DNA of 64,000 nt from Candidatus Poribacteria bacterium (lineage in GTDB: Bacteria; Poribacteria; WGA-4E; WGA-3G), in the NCBI GenBank assembly GCA_028820635.1, contig JAPPIG010000118.1, positions 186,001-250,000 of the forward strand. Direction: 5' to 3'. The notes beneath the pieces were generated by a model. The model was not told where the DNA came from, searched no databases, and was given only the letters and a program-made list of their open reading frames with translations. Both the position numbers and the translations under genes were made by a program. Shown in pieces: positions 26,906 to 36,698 of the stretch. Position 1 is the first letter of the stretch, and each line of letters begins with the position of its first letter.

Positions 26906-28366
26906 CTAATGGGAAGCAACCCTGGGTACCATTTGCGGGTGTGCATAGACGGTGGCATCAAAACTTTTTTGCATGAGTGCCCACTTAATATCTTGATAAT
27001 CAGCATGCTCGGAGAGATCGTTGTGTTCCCATGGGTCATTATCAAGATCGTATAGTTCGCAAATACCTTTTTGGTGATAAACTATGAGTTTCCAACGTCT
27101 ATCCCGATACATCGTAGCGTGTGTTTGGTCGGGTGTTGCGAGTGCACCGAAAAATTCACAACGAGCTGCTTCTCGGTGTTCGTTGATAGGAGTGTCACCG
27201 TGTAGTAGTGGCGCAAGTGACCTGCCTTGCACGTAATAAGGTATTTCTATACCCAACATATCGTATAGTGTGGGGACAATATCAAGTAGTTCAACAAGCG
27301 CATCACTTTGAACGTTTTCCAAGAAGTGTGTTGGCAATGAGATAATAAGTGGCACCCTTGCCAATCCCTCGTAAAAACGACACCCTTTGTATAGCAATCC
27401 GTGGTCTCCGAGCGATTCTCCATGATCTGAAGTGAAGATGACAATAGTGTTTTCACGAAGCCCCTCCGCATCAAGATAATCAAGTATACGCCCAAATTCA
27501 TGGTCAACCAGTTCAATCATGGCGTAATAGGATGCTTGTACCTGTTTATCGTCAAATTCTGAGGGATGTTTCGCCTTTGATTGAAAATCAATGCCCGCAT
27601 CAGTTAGTTTCGTCTGATAAGCGATATCGCTTTCTTGAAAGTAGGAACCGGGTAGTGTTGCGGGGTCATAGCGTCGGTAGTATTCCCAAGGTGCGTCAAA
27701 CCCTGGATGCGGATCAAATGGGTTGATGTTAAGCATCCAAGGTTGATCTTTCCGACGATTTTTCTGGATAAATTCAATCGTTTTTTCCGTGCACCAGTAG
27801 GTTTGATGGAGATGAGGTGGGATATTATCACAATCTGGTGTCGGTTCAGGAAATTGCCCAGTATTTTTCTTTGACTTTTGGACGACCACTCGCTGTTTCA
27901 AAAGTTCACCAAGGTCCTCACCTTGTGTTCGGATCCAATCAGCGTATTCGTGCCCGAATGCATTTGGTTTTGCGTGGTCGTGGCTATATTGGAAGTAGCG
28001 GTAGCCATCGTTGACACGGTGCTCTTGTGCGTCAAATGCACTTGCGAGATGAAGTTTGCCGATTAAGCCGCAGTCATAACCTTCCTGAGCAAGAACATGA
28101 GAAACTAACCGATCTTCGTAATATTGCGGAAAAATGGGGTTTCCATTGCCAGTAACGCTTATGGCGGAGGGATACATGCCCGTCATAAAACTTGCACGTG
28201 AAGGTGTGCAGATGGGAGACTGACAATAGGCGTGGGTGAATGAGACAGATTGCTGGACAAATTCATTGAGTCTTGGTGTGTGGATATGCGGATTTCCTAA
28301 CGCTCCGATAGTATCAAAGCGCTGTTGGTCTGTACAGTACCACAAGATATTTGGACGTTGTTCCAT
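26906..28366 (-). CDS. sulfatase (type I, Cys-type)
   Basis: 'SPICTPSRASFMTGMYP' C-x-P-S-R signature; 'ILWYCTDQQRFDT' and 'VIFTSDHGESLGDHG'. Confidence 0.93.
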   Translation of the reverse strand: MEQRPNILWYCTDQQRFDTIGALGNPHIHTPRLNEFVQQSVSFTHAYCQSPICTPSRASFMTGMYPSAISVTGNGNPIFPQYYEDRLVSHVLAQEGYDCGLIGKLHLASAFDAQEHRVNDGYRYFQYSHDHAKPNAFGHEYADWIRTQGEDLGELLKQRVVVQKSKKNTGQFPEPTPDCDNIPPHLHQTYWCTEKTIEFIQKNRRKDQPWMLNINPFDPHPGFDAPWEYYRRYDPATLPGSYFQESDIAYQTKLTDAGIDFQSKAKHPSEFDDKQVQASYYAMIELVDHEFGRILDYLDAEGLRENTIVIFTSDHGESLGDHGLLYKGCRFYEGLARVPLIISLPTHFLENVQSDALVELLDIVPTLYDMLGIEIPYYVQGRSLAPLLHGDTPINEHREAARCEFFGALATPDQTHATMYRDRRWKLIVYHQKGICELYDLDNDPWEHNDLSEHADYQDIKWALMQKSFDATVYAHPQMVPRVASH

Positions 28367-28539
28367 TTCTATTATTCCTTGTAAACTAAGTGTTATTGGA
28401 ATTCAGAGTTCCCAACTATTTTATCAAATCTTCATCTTTTGATTAAGGAAAATTTTACGGTTTCTAATCAGGCTTGAAAAGTGACAATTATGTCAGTATA
28501 CTAATAATGCAAAATAAAAGAAAAACATGGAGATTTCAA

Positions 28540-30027
28540 ATGAAGACGTTGCTATTGGTAAATATGACCGATCTTGCTGATGTTTACCCCGAAGATGTAT
28601 CGGATATTCAAAAAGCGATTGAGGCGTTCGCGCGTAGACATAATGGTGATATACTTGATATTGATGAGATATACCAAGAAAAGACAGGAAAACATATTAA
28701 AATTCCGGAATATCCCAACCCTAAGTTAACAGAAATGGCAAGGGAAATCAAATCTGAAATCATCTCGCAAACTGGAGGAAAACTGGATTATCTCATATTG
28801 GTAGGAGATGAGAACATTATTCCGATGTGGGAAATTAGTTTGGACAGATTACGCCTTCACACAGATTCTTTTTATGCTGATTTAAATGACGATGGTTTTC
28901 CTGAAGTTGTGGTGACGCGGATTCTTGGAAACGCCGAAGCAATGAAGCGGCAACTCAGCGAAAATAGCCAAATCGGAGGACCGGAAACGTCGATTTTATG
29001 TTCCGAGGATACTCGCATCCATCTGGAAACGCAGCGGTTTCTTGATGTGTTAACACATCAAGGACATCAGGTTGCAGTCATGGGAAGAGGGGGTGCGGAA
29101 CAACTACCTCAATCAGATCTTATTATCCACTTCGGACATGGAACTCCGCAAAGTTTGAGTAATAGGTTTGGTGAGGATTTTGTGACAGCAAAAGGAATGC
29201 CAACGTTGTCGCGTCATCCAATTGCGATTGTGGATGGATGTGCCACCACACCACCGGGTTCAGCGTTGTTACGAGCGTTTTTAAATAACGGTTGTCGTGC
29301 CTATCTTGGCAGCACCGCTACCGTTGCAGGAATGACTCCCGCTCGGTATACTAATCAGTTAGTGATGCATTTCCTTGATGCATATCAAGCACATCCAGAA
29401 TGGCCCGTGGCAAAATTGCTTTCTGTAGCACGCACCGAATACGCGAATGTAACGAATCTTTGCGACATTTTACTGGAACTTGAACAGACAGGAACTATCC
29501 AGCGATTTGATAGAGAGAAAAGTACACACTTGATGACGTTTTTAGAATGGCATGCCTACGGCGACCCGTTTGCGTGTTTACATCAAGGAGCGGCGCGGTC
29601 AGTTTTTGCCAAGCACTCGCTGGTAAAATCTCCGATGCCTCTGTCAGTAGGAAAGAAAAATGTTGTTGAAGCAACCTTTGAATTAGAAAATACAGACGGT
29701 CAGCCGATACTTTTTCTTCGAGCGGATTGGTTGAATTCGATTTCATCTGCGCTTGTCGTTCAGATTGAACAAAATGGACAAGTTATACACGAGTTGCAAG
29801 GGGATGCGTCCATTATCTATCAACATCTGGAAGATATATGTGTTGGCGGTTATGTTGATGGGGAGTTGTATCACGCTTATTGGTTGTTACCTCTGCAGAG
29901 AGAAGTGGGGCAAAATAACCTGCAAGTTGAACTTATGAGTCAAGAGGGATCACTAACTATTTTGCCAGAATCTGCCATAGAAATTTGGCCCGATTGGGAA
30001 ACTATTTCTGCTCCTGATGAAAAATAA
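28540..30027 (+). CDS. C25 (gingipain-like) caspase-fold peptidase family protein
   Basis: 'DLIIHFGHGTPQSLS' (His-Gly) and 'IAIVDGCATTPPGSALLRAFLNNGCRAYLGSTA' (Cys). Start at ATG 28540, upstream 'catggaga'. Confidence 0.75.
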   Translation: MKTLLLVNMTDLADVYPEDVSDIQKAIEAFARRHNGDILDIDEIYQEKTGKHIKIPEYPNPKLTEMAREIKSEIISQTGGKLDYLILVGDENIIPMWEISLDRLRLHTDSFYADLNDDGFPEVVVTRILGNAEAMKRQLSENSQIGGPETSILCSEDTRIHLETQRFLDVLTHQGHQVAVMGRGGAEQLPQSDLIIHFGHGTPQSLSNRFGEDFVTAKGMPTLSRHPIAIVDGCATTPPGSALLRAFLNNGCRAYLGSTATVAGMTPARYTNQLVMHFLDAYQAHPEWPVAKLLSVARTEYANVTNLCDILLELEQTGTIQRFDREKSTHLMTFLEWHAYGDPFACLHQGAARSVFAKHSLVKSPMPLSVGKKNVVEATFELENTDGQPILFLRADWLNSISSALVVQIEQNGQVIHELQGDASIIYQHLEDICVGGYVDGELYHAYWLLPLQREVGQNNLQVELMSQEGSLTILPESAIEIWPDWETISAPDEK

Positions 30028-30195
30028 GGGATCCTATAAAAAGTGTGTGCAATTTTAGTTTATGGATTTTCCAAGACCATCTCTGATTGATGAAAAGCGC
30101 GAAGACGTGGTTGCTAAACCATTTTTCTCACTTCTGAACGTAGTCCTGACAAACTAAACCTGAATCGGAGCAAACTGCCCCTCAGTAGGCTCTGC

Positions 30196-31599
30196 TCAGC
30201 AGAACCATGCCTCAGTTATCCGTGGAGCGGGTAGATGTATTTGTTTTGTGTCACGGCACAGCGGAGTGTGCCTACTACCATGCATATCAGAGGCGAGTTT
30301 CCATATCCGATAAAAAGTATCTAATGCATCAACACTATTTCGCGCGTCGTTTTCAACAAGGGTGTTGACTGTTTTATGAAGATCATCCATCCGTGCATCA
30401 GGGTGCGCCCAAATATAACTAAAAGCAGTTTGGTCAAGTGAAAGGGGAAGTGCTTTTGTTTCGGGACGGTTCAGTAGATATGAACCGGGCGGAATGAGCA
30501 ACCGAACAGCAAACTGCACAGGATCAACGTGATAGATTAAACGATGTGTATCAACGAATTCAAGGATTTCAAGGTAGTCGTCTAATGTTGTCCACGGCGT
30601 AAACGGCACCCATGTTGGACGCAGGGCAATGCCCGCACCGTGAACGATGTGAATTGCAGCTTCAACATCAGCGCGAGTGTGATGTTTCTCCAAAATCGTT
30701 AGCACTTTCTCGCTCAGCGATTCCACAGCGGAGATCACGAATCGGCATCCGAGTTCTGCAAATTCTGGAATATGTCTACTGTGTTTGAGAATATGTTCAA
30801 TCTTCGTTGTAAAGTCAAAAGTAAGGTAGGGAAAAGTGTCGTGCATAGCACGGAGAATGCGAAGTCCATGCATTGGTCCATTGAGGAAATCCGGATCGCC
30901 AAACGTAATATGCGTAGCACCTTCAGCAATCTGTTTCTGAATTTCGTCTAACACCTTTTCTCGCTGTACAGGGAAAAACTTGCCGTTGTAGACAGGTGGA
31001 ATAGGGCAGTGCGTGCAAAGATGTTTACACCCATGCGTTGTTTCTGTATATCCGACGGTTCGCACCTCATTGTTATCCTCAAATCTTGCATATTTTTCCA
31101 GAGAAGGTAGTTTCCCGTTTTTCAGGGTTATCGGGTGAGGTTTCTGTGAATCAGGTTGTTTTTCTACTACAAGGGATTGCACTAATTCAACAAGTTGTGT
31201 TGATGCTTCACCGCTAATACAAAAATCAACACCGTTTGAGAGTAGATAGTCCGCATTGAGTTCTGCGTAAAGTCCATACATGCATATTGAAACATCTGGA
31301 TTAAGTTCTCGAATTCGTTGGAGAAGGTGAACACCAAGCCGTAGGGCAGTATGCATCGGAACAGAGATACCGATGAACTGAGCACGTTTAACCTTTTCAG
31401 CATCCAAAGGTTCAACAGCAATGTCAATTGCATCAGGAGAAAATCCAGCAGCTGCAAGCGCACCAAGTGGACGCGTAAGTCCCATTGGTCGATGTCCAAG
31501 TTCATAACAGGAAATTAAGAGTACCGCACCAGGGGGGTGCATTACTGAGGGAGTGCGTGTTTCCTTGTCCATGCTAATAGGATAGCACGCCATCACCAA
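30196..31599 (-). CDS. B12-binding-domain radical SAM protein
   Basis: 'TTHGCKHLCTHCPIPPVYNGKFF' CxxxCxxC; N-terminal Rossmann/B12-binding-like region 'FIGISVPMHTALRLG...MYGLYAELNADYLLSNGVDFCISGE'. Confidence 0.85.
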   Translation of the reverse strand: MVMACYPISMDKETRTPSVMHPPGAVLLISCYELGHRPMGLTRPLGALAAAGFSPDAIDIAVEPLDAEKVKRAQFIGISVPMHTALRLGVHLLQRIRELNPDVSICMYGLYAELNADYLLSNGVDFCISGEASTQLVELVQSLVVEKQPDSQKPHPITLKNGKLPSLEKYARFEDNNEVRTVGYTETTHGCKHLCTHCPIPPVYNGKFFPVQREKVLDEIQKQIAEGATHITFGDPDFLNGPMHGLRILRAMHDTFPYLTFDFTTKIEHILKHSRHIPEFAELGCRFVISAVESLSEKVLTILEKHHTRADVEAAIHIVHGAGIALRPTWVPFTPWTTLDDYLEILEFVDTHRLIYHVDPVQFAVRLLIPPGSYLLNRPETKALPLSLDQTAFSYIWAHPDARMDDLHKTVNTLVENDARNSVDALDTFYRIWKLASDMHGSRHTPLCRDTKQIHLPAPRITEAWFC

Positions 31600-31729
31600 A
31601 TACGCAAACAGAATTCAGTTCGTGGTCAATTTTGACAAACGTCATAACCCTGCTAAACGCTCAAAAAGTGCATCCAATCGTGTGTATGAATGAAACGTGT
31701 GTGAAATAACAAAGGAGAACCGTATTACG

Positions 31730-33211
31730 ATGATTTGGACGCTGATCCAACGTGAAATTCTAACAAATTTGATGACATTCCGATTTTTTGTTACGGTTAT
31801 AGCCTGTATGTCGCTTGTAATTGCTGGAACCGTCGTTTTAACGGATAATTATGAACGAAGACTCGCAAGTTATAACGCGGATTTCCAAACACACCAAGAA
31901 AGAACCTTTATCGCAAAAACGTATTCATCTTTTAGAGCAGAAATTGACAGGGCACCTAACCCATTAAGTCTCTTTAATCAAGGACTTGATAAGCGGGCGA
32001 AGAACTCTATCCGAATCCGTATAGGAAAGGTTCCCTTCCTATGGGATAATGTATATCAACATCAAAGCACAGGATTTAATAATCCTTTCCGACATTTACT
32101 TGCCGATATTGATCTGGTATCTATCTTCCAAATTCTTCTAAGTCTCCTCGCGCTGGTTTTTGCTTATGACGCAATAGCTGGCGACCGTGAGAATGGCACA
32201 CTACGTCTTATCCTCGCCAATCCTGTTGGGCGAGGAATCGTTATACTGGGAAAATATGTCGGTGCCATAGTTTGCCTAACACTGCCTTTCCTGATTAGTT
32301 TTTTGTTCGCATTGCTTCTACAACTTCAGTCAAGTGCTATCCAATATACTGTAGATGACTTCCTTCGAATCGGTGGCATTTTACTTACCACGATTGTTTA
32401 TATTTCCACTTTTTACCTCATCGGATTGTTTATTTCAAGTATGGTTCACCATACAGCTACATCACTAATAGTCTCAATGTTTATCTGGGTAACTTTGACG
32501 TTACTCTACCCGAACGTGAGTCTGTTCCTTGTGAATCGTCTCATTGATACGGAGGAGAAAATAGAGCAGGTGAATCGAGAGATTGAGCAGGTTTCTGAGC
32601 GTTATTATCGGGATGAACAGAAATTACGAGACCCATTTGAAAGCCCATCTCTACTAAAGGGTAGCATCGGCAGTGGAGGATCAAGAGGATACCTACACCT
32701 GAGTAAAAATTTGACGTATATTCCAAATGAATCCGAACGCAATATCCCTGCCGTAAAAGCCTATTTTCAAGACTTAACATCTCTGCATATTCGCGCTGCT
32801 GAAACAATTTGGCGGATACGAAAAAACGCCTTTGCTGAAACCTACATTCGTAAGTCCAGAATTGCCCGAAATGCTTTACGATTTTCTCCTGCAGGCTTAT
32901 ATCATCTCTCGACTGAAGCATGGGCAGGGACAGACATCGCCAGGATGGAACACTTTTTCGAAACTGGGCGGCAATATAGGCAAAGGGTACTGGACTATTT
33001 CCATGACAAAAAGGCGTTCAGTTCACGACAATGGTTTGCAAGCGATAAAGGGGCAGTTCGTTGGGACGATGCGCCACGATTCACTTATCACCCGCCTGAC
33101 GTATTTGAGGATGCAAGTTCTCGTGCACTGCCGGACCTGTTTCTACTTTCTCTTCTTAACCTTGTGTTATTTATAACTACCTTTATGATTTTTAGTCGGC
33201 AGGAGGTGTGA
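31730..33211 (+). CDS. ABC-2 type transporter permease (DUF3526-like)
   Basis: 'LIFAYDAIAGDRENGTLRL'-like motif (LVFAYDAIAGDRENGTLRLILANPVGRG), TM segments; start ATG 31730 with 'aaaggagaac'. Confidence 0.85.
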   Translation: MIWTLIQREILTNLMTFRFFVTVIACMSLVIAGTVVLTDNYERRLASYNADFQTHQERTFIAKTYSSFRAEIDRAPNPLSLFNQGLDKRAKNSIRIRIGKVPFLWDNVYQHQSTGFNNPFRHLLADIDLVSIFQILLSLLALVFAYDAIAGDRENGTLRLILANPVGRGIVILGKYVGAIVCLTLPFLISFLFALLLQLQSSAIQYTVDDFLRIGGILLTTIVYISTFYLIGLFISSMVHHTATSLIVSMFIWVTLTLLYPNVSLFLVNRLIDTEEKIEQVNREIEQVSERYYRDEQKLRDPFESPSLLKGSIGSGGSRGYLHLSKNLTYIPNESERNIPAVKAYFQDLTSLHIRAAETIWRIRKNAFAETYIRKSRIARNALRFSPAGLYHLSTEAWAGTDIARMEHFFETGRQYRQRVLDYFHDKKAFSSRQWFASDKGAVRWDDAPRFTYHPPDVFEDASSRALPDLFLLSLLNLVLFITTFMIFSRQEV

Positions 33212-33212
33212 A

Positions 33213-34634
33213 ATGTTGTGGCATATTGTCAAACGGGAACTCTTTGAACAGGCAAGTAGCCTCCGTTTTGCCATTGCGATGCTGCTCACTGTTTTTTTGA
33301 TGATTGTTAATGCCTTGGGACACATTGACGAATACAAAACGCAACAAGCAGAATATGGTCAGAAGGTTGCAGAGTCTTTGAGAGAATTGGAACAGAAAAG
33401 TAGTAATCTTTATAACCTCGTCCTTCGCGGTCCCGGTGAACTTCACAAGATGCCTTCATCCTTGTCTTTCTGTGCACATGGCAGTGAAAATAATTTACCG
33501 AGCTTTATATCAGGAAGGTATTCAGGATGGAATTGGGGAGGACGTTCTGGATTATGGAGACTCAAATATGATGCTTTTCCACCAATAACAGCAACAGATA
33601 TTTTTCCAATCTTCTTAAAAATCGATTGGACACTGATCATTTCCAGTGTACTAAGTTTTCTATCGCTCATTTTTACGTTCGACGCGATTTCTGGTGAGGT
33701 GGAGCATGGAACACTCCGACTGACCTTATCAAATTCCGTTGCACGACGCACAGTACTCACTGGCAAGTTTTTAAGTAGCCTGATTAGCCTCGGTGTTGTG
33801 TTGCTGAGCGGTGTGTTGATTAACCTTCTATTGTTACACCTCTCTGGAACACTCCAATTAAATGCGCAAGAATGGAGCAGAATCACAGGAATCTTCGTCG
33901 TAGGAATGATGTATATCTCTGTTTTTATTGCCCTTGGACTCTTCGTGTCTACTCTGACTAACAATGCCTCAACGAGCCTTGTAATCCTTCTCCTTACATG
34001 GGTAATTTGGGTTATTCTTGTGCCATCAATGGTTGGAACAATCATGAGTGGGATAAACCTGCCATCAATTGACCACGGTCCCAGTCCGGTATTTTTCGCG
34101 CGTAATGGACTCCTTGAACGTTATAAGGAACGTGGTTTGGATGAAGCTCCAACGCGTACTCGCCCACCAACGCCAGCAACATTACTCTGGGCAGAATTCA
34201 TGGATGAGGAAGCGCAAGAATGGAAACGTTTGAACAAAGAATTTCTAAATGCACAGATATATCAGATTCAGGTTGCTAGGGATTTTAATCGTATCTCACC
34301 AACTGCAATTTTACAGTATACGATTGAATCTTTCGCGGGAACGGGATTCCAAAGGTATCTGAATTTTATGAAAAACGCTGAAAATTATGAGACTGACTTC
34401 AACGCTTTTCTCATATCCGCTGACCGAGCAGATCCAGACAGTCTACATGTTCCCTTTGTGAGAGAAGGCATGTCCGACAAACCTGTCTCCTTTGAAAGCA
34501 TACCCAAATTCCAGGACAGGTTACGTTTAGAGGATGCGTTTAAAGAGGCAATTCTGGATGTGATGTTGTTGTTCCTATTCTTTGTTGTGCTATTTGCGGG
34601 AGCACACGTTTCATTTCAACGTAAAGAAATATAA
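33213..34634 (+). CDS. ABC-2 type transporter permease, paralogous to preceding gene
   Basis: 'LIFTFDAISGEVEHGTLRLTLSNSVARRTVLTGKF', TM segments; separated by 1 nt from the preceding stop codon. Confidence 0.85.
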   Translation: MLWHIVKRELFEQASSLRFAIAMLLTVFLMIVNALGHIDEYKTQQAEYGQKVAESLRELEQKSSNLYNLVLRGPGELHKMPSSLSFCAHGSENNLPSFISGRYSGWNWGGRSGLWRLKYDAFPPITATDIFPIFLKIDWTLIISSVLSFLSLIFTFDAISGEVEHGTLRLTLSNSVARRTVLTGKFLSSLISLGVVLLSGVLINLLLLHLSGTLQLNAQEWSRITGIFVVGMMYISVFIALGLFVSTLTNNASTSLVILLLTWVIWVILVPSMVGTIMSGINLPSIDHGPSPVFFARNGLLERYKERGLDEAPTRTRPPTPATLLWAEFMDEEAQEWKRLNKEFLNAQIYQIQVARDFNRISPTAILQYTIESFAGTGFQRYLNFMKNAENYETDFNAFLISADRADPDSLHVPFVREGMSDKPVSFESIPKFQDRLRLEDAFKEAILDVMLLFLFFVVLFAGAHVSFQRKEI

Positions 34635-34674
34635 CCTCGCAAGCAGATAGATCGCTGACTCACACACCTATTTC

Positions 34675-34723
34675 GAAAACCGCTGCAAAACATTATGCGC
34701 GTAATCCGTTCAACAACAGCATC
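34675..34723. repeat. ~48-bp direct repeat, copy 1
   Basis: gaaaaccgctgcaaaacattatgcgcgtaatccgttcaacaacagcatc; matches 36281-36327. Confidence 0.85.
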
Positions 34724-34747
34724 GCAACCTTGAAACTCACAAGAACT

Positions 34748-36196
34748 TCATAAATAAGGGTAGGTAGCATCGGGTTGATAATCCGGTAGTAAAGCGTTAT
34801 GGGGTTTTCCTGCTATGAGGTTTGTGCCATCAGTAAAGCCTTCGGGACGGTCGCGGAGAAACTCAATTAGTCTATTTCTCCAAGGCGTTAGTCGAGTTTC
34901 TGCATCGCTTTGATGTGCCAAATCAATTGTTTCGTGCGGATCATCCTGTAGATTGAAGAGGTGTTCTCTGCCAGTCTGGGAATACCAAATGTACTTGTAG
35001 TGTCCGTCAGTCACATAGTGGTTGCCGTGCTTGTAATTGTAGCAACCGGAATGCTCCCCGTGTAGACAGTCCCGCACCCTGTCAGTATCACCTCGCATGA
35101 TAGGCAGTAGACTTTTACCGGTGCATGTGCTGGGAATATCAATCTTTGCAGCGTCAAGAATAGTCGGCATGATGTCCTGCAGACCGACTGGACTGTGGCA
35201 GATAGATTCTTTTGGATAACCCCATTTCGCGGGTGCGCGCATAAGGAAAGGCACTCGCGCAGAGGCTTCGTAAGGAAAGGTTTTACGGAACATATTGTGG
35301 TCACCTAACATTTCACCGTGGTCAGATGTGAAAATAACGAGACAGTCATTCAGACTACCTGCATTTTGAAGCAGCCTGCCGATCTGATCGTCAATAAAAT
35401 TAATCATTCCGTAATAGGCGGCACGTGCACACTGCATATCGTACCTATCAAGGTTTATCTCCCAAGCATTTGGATTTAACCCTTTCTGCGCACCGTCAAA
35501 TTCAGGCGCCCAATCGCCGACCACAGGTGGGGGAAGTTCCCGCTGGATGTAGCGTTGGTAATAGTGGAGGGGTGGTGTCAGCGGTGGGTGTGGGTCTATA
35601 AAGGAAATATTGAGAAAATACGGCACTGACGGGTCACGTTTTCGTAGGAATTTGAGGGCGCGGTCGACACACCAGAAGGTATGCATCTGCTCTTCGGGCA
35701 GGTGATGCGGGCGTCCGACCCATCCGTTAGCAGAGACACCGTGTGCCATTCCCGGATCATAATCGTTGCGGCAGTGGGACTGCTGCAACCACTCGACGTA
35801 GTCGTTGTTTGCAGTTCCATGTGTAGCATCAGATAATTGGAGATGGTCGAAACCGTATCGCTTACGCGGCGGAGACAGATGCAGTTTGCCTATCATCTCG
35901 GTTTGATAACCGACAGCAGATAATTCACCAGCCAGCGTATGGGGCGGATTCCATTGTGCTCCTGTATACCCTACCATTCCGTTGGCTGCGGGTGCGGTGC
36001 CAGTCATGATACCACGTCGGGCAGGAATACAACTCGGACATTCAGCGTAACCGCGGCGGAAGTGTGTGCCACTGCGACCAATCCAGTCTAAGTTCGGTGT
36101 TTGCAGACAGTCGGGACCGTCAGGATCAATACCTAAACAGTCACCGCGTTGTTGGTCGGTGGTGATTAATACGATATTCGGACGGTTATTGGACAT
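34748..36196 (-). CDS. sulfatase (C-x-P-A-R variant)
   Basis: 'MSNNRPNIVLITTDQQRGDCLG', 'CPSCIPARRGIMTGTAP', 'IFTSDHGEMLGDHNMF'; start 36196 preceded by GGAG. Confidence 0.92.
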   Translation of the reverse strand: MSNNRPNIVLITTDQQRGDCLGIDPDGPDCLQTPNLDWIGRSGTHFRRGYAECPSCIPARRGIMTGTAPAANGMVGYTGAQWNPPHTLAGELSAVGYQTEMIGKLHLSPPRKRYGFDHLQLSDATHGTANNDYVEWLQQSHCRNDYDPGMAHGVSANGWVGRPHHLPEEQMHTFWCVDRALKFLRKRDPSVPYFLNISFIDPHPPLTPPLHYYQRYIQRELPPPVVGDWAPEFDGAQKGLNPNAWEINLDRYDMQCARAAYYGMINFIDDQIGRLLQNAGSLNDCLVIFTSDHGEMLGDHNMFRKTFPYEASARVPFLMRAPAKWGYPKESICHSPVGLQDIMPTILDAAKIDIPSTCTGKSLLPIMRGDTDRVRDCLHGEHSGCYNYKHGNHYVTDGHYKYIWYSQTGREHLFNLQDDPHETIDLAHQSDAETRLTPWRNRLIEFLRDRPEGFTDGTNLIAGKPHNALLPDYQPDATYPYL

Positions 36197-36280
36197 CTCA
36201 AACTCCATTCTCAATAATGTCAAATCGGCAGTTCAACGTTTTGTTAGGTTAAAGAATTCAGTTGCATACTTGCTTATACT

Positions 36281-36327
36281 GAAAGCCGTTGCAAAACATT
36301 ATGCGTAATCCGTTCAACAACAGCATC
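36281..36327. repeat. ~48-bp direct repeat, copy 2
   Basis: gaaagccgttgcaaaacattatgcgtaatccgttcaacaacagcatc. Confidence 0.85.
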
Positions 36328-36698
36328 CCCCAGCCAATCTGTGCGTAAAACATTTCACTAAATACAACTTGAACTTTCTGGACAAAGACATATCTTGTCT
36401 ACTCTCAGAGAGCATTTTCATGAACAAATACCAACAACACACTGATAAACATTGAAATCTAAAGAATTTTGATAAATATCAGATGTTAAGATAATGTGTA
36501 CGGATCCTAAAAATACAAAACACCCTGTCATTGATGCTACGTTGCAATAACGTGAGTTTATCACAATATTAGACCTACGTCAACCTATTTCCGGCGAAGC
36601 GACACCGATTTTCCTTGCAATTTTCTCCTATTTTTGATAAATTAAGCGTAAACATTAGCGCAGTTTTGATATAAAATTCTCAACTTAGGTCCAAGTAA

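Noticed and set aside
33443-34045. 200-aa antisense ORF in the second ABC permease
   Set aside because: Fully inside a well-supported CDS, no RBS, composition typical of the reverse of a membrane protein.
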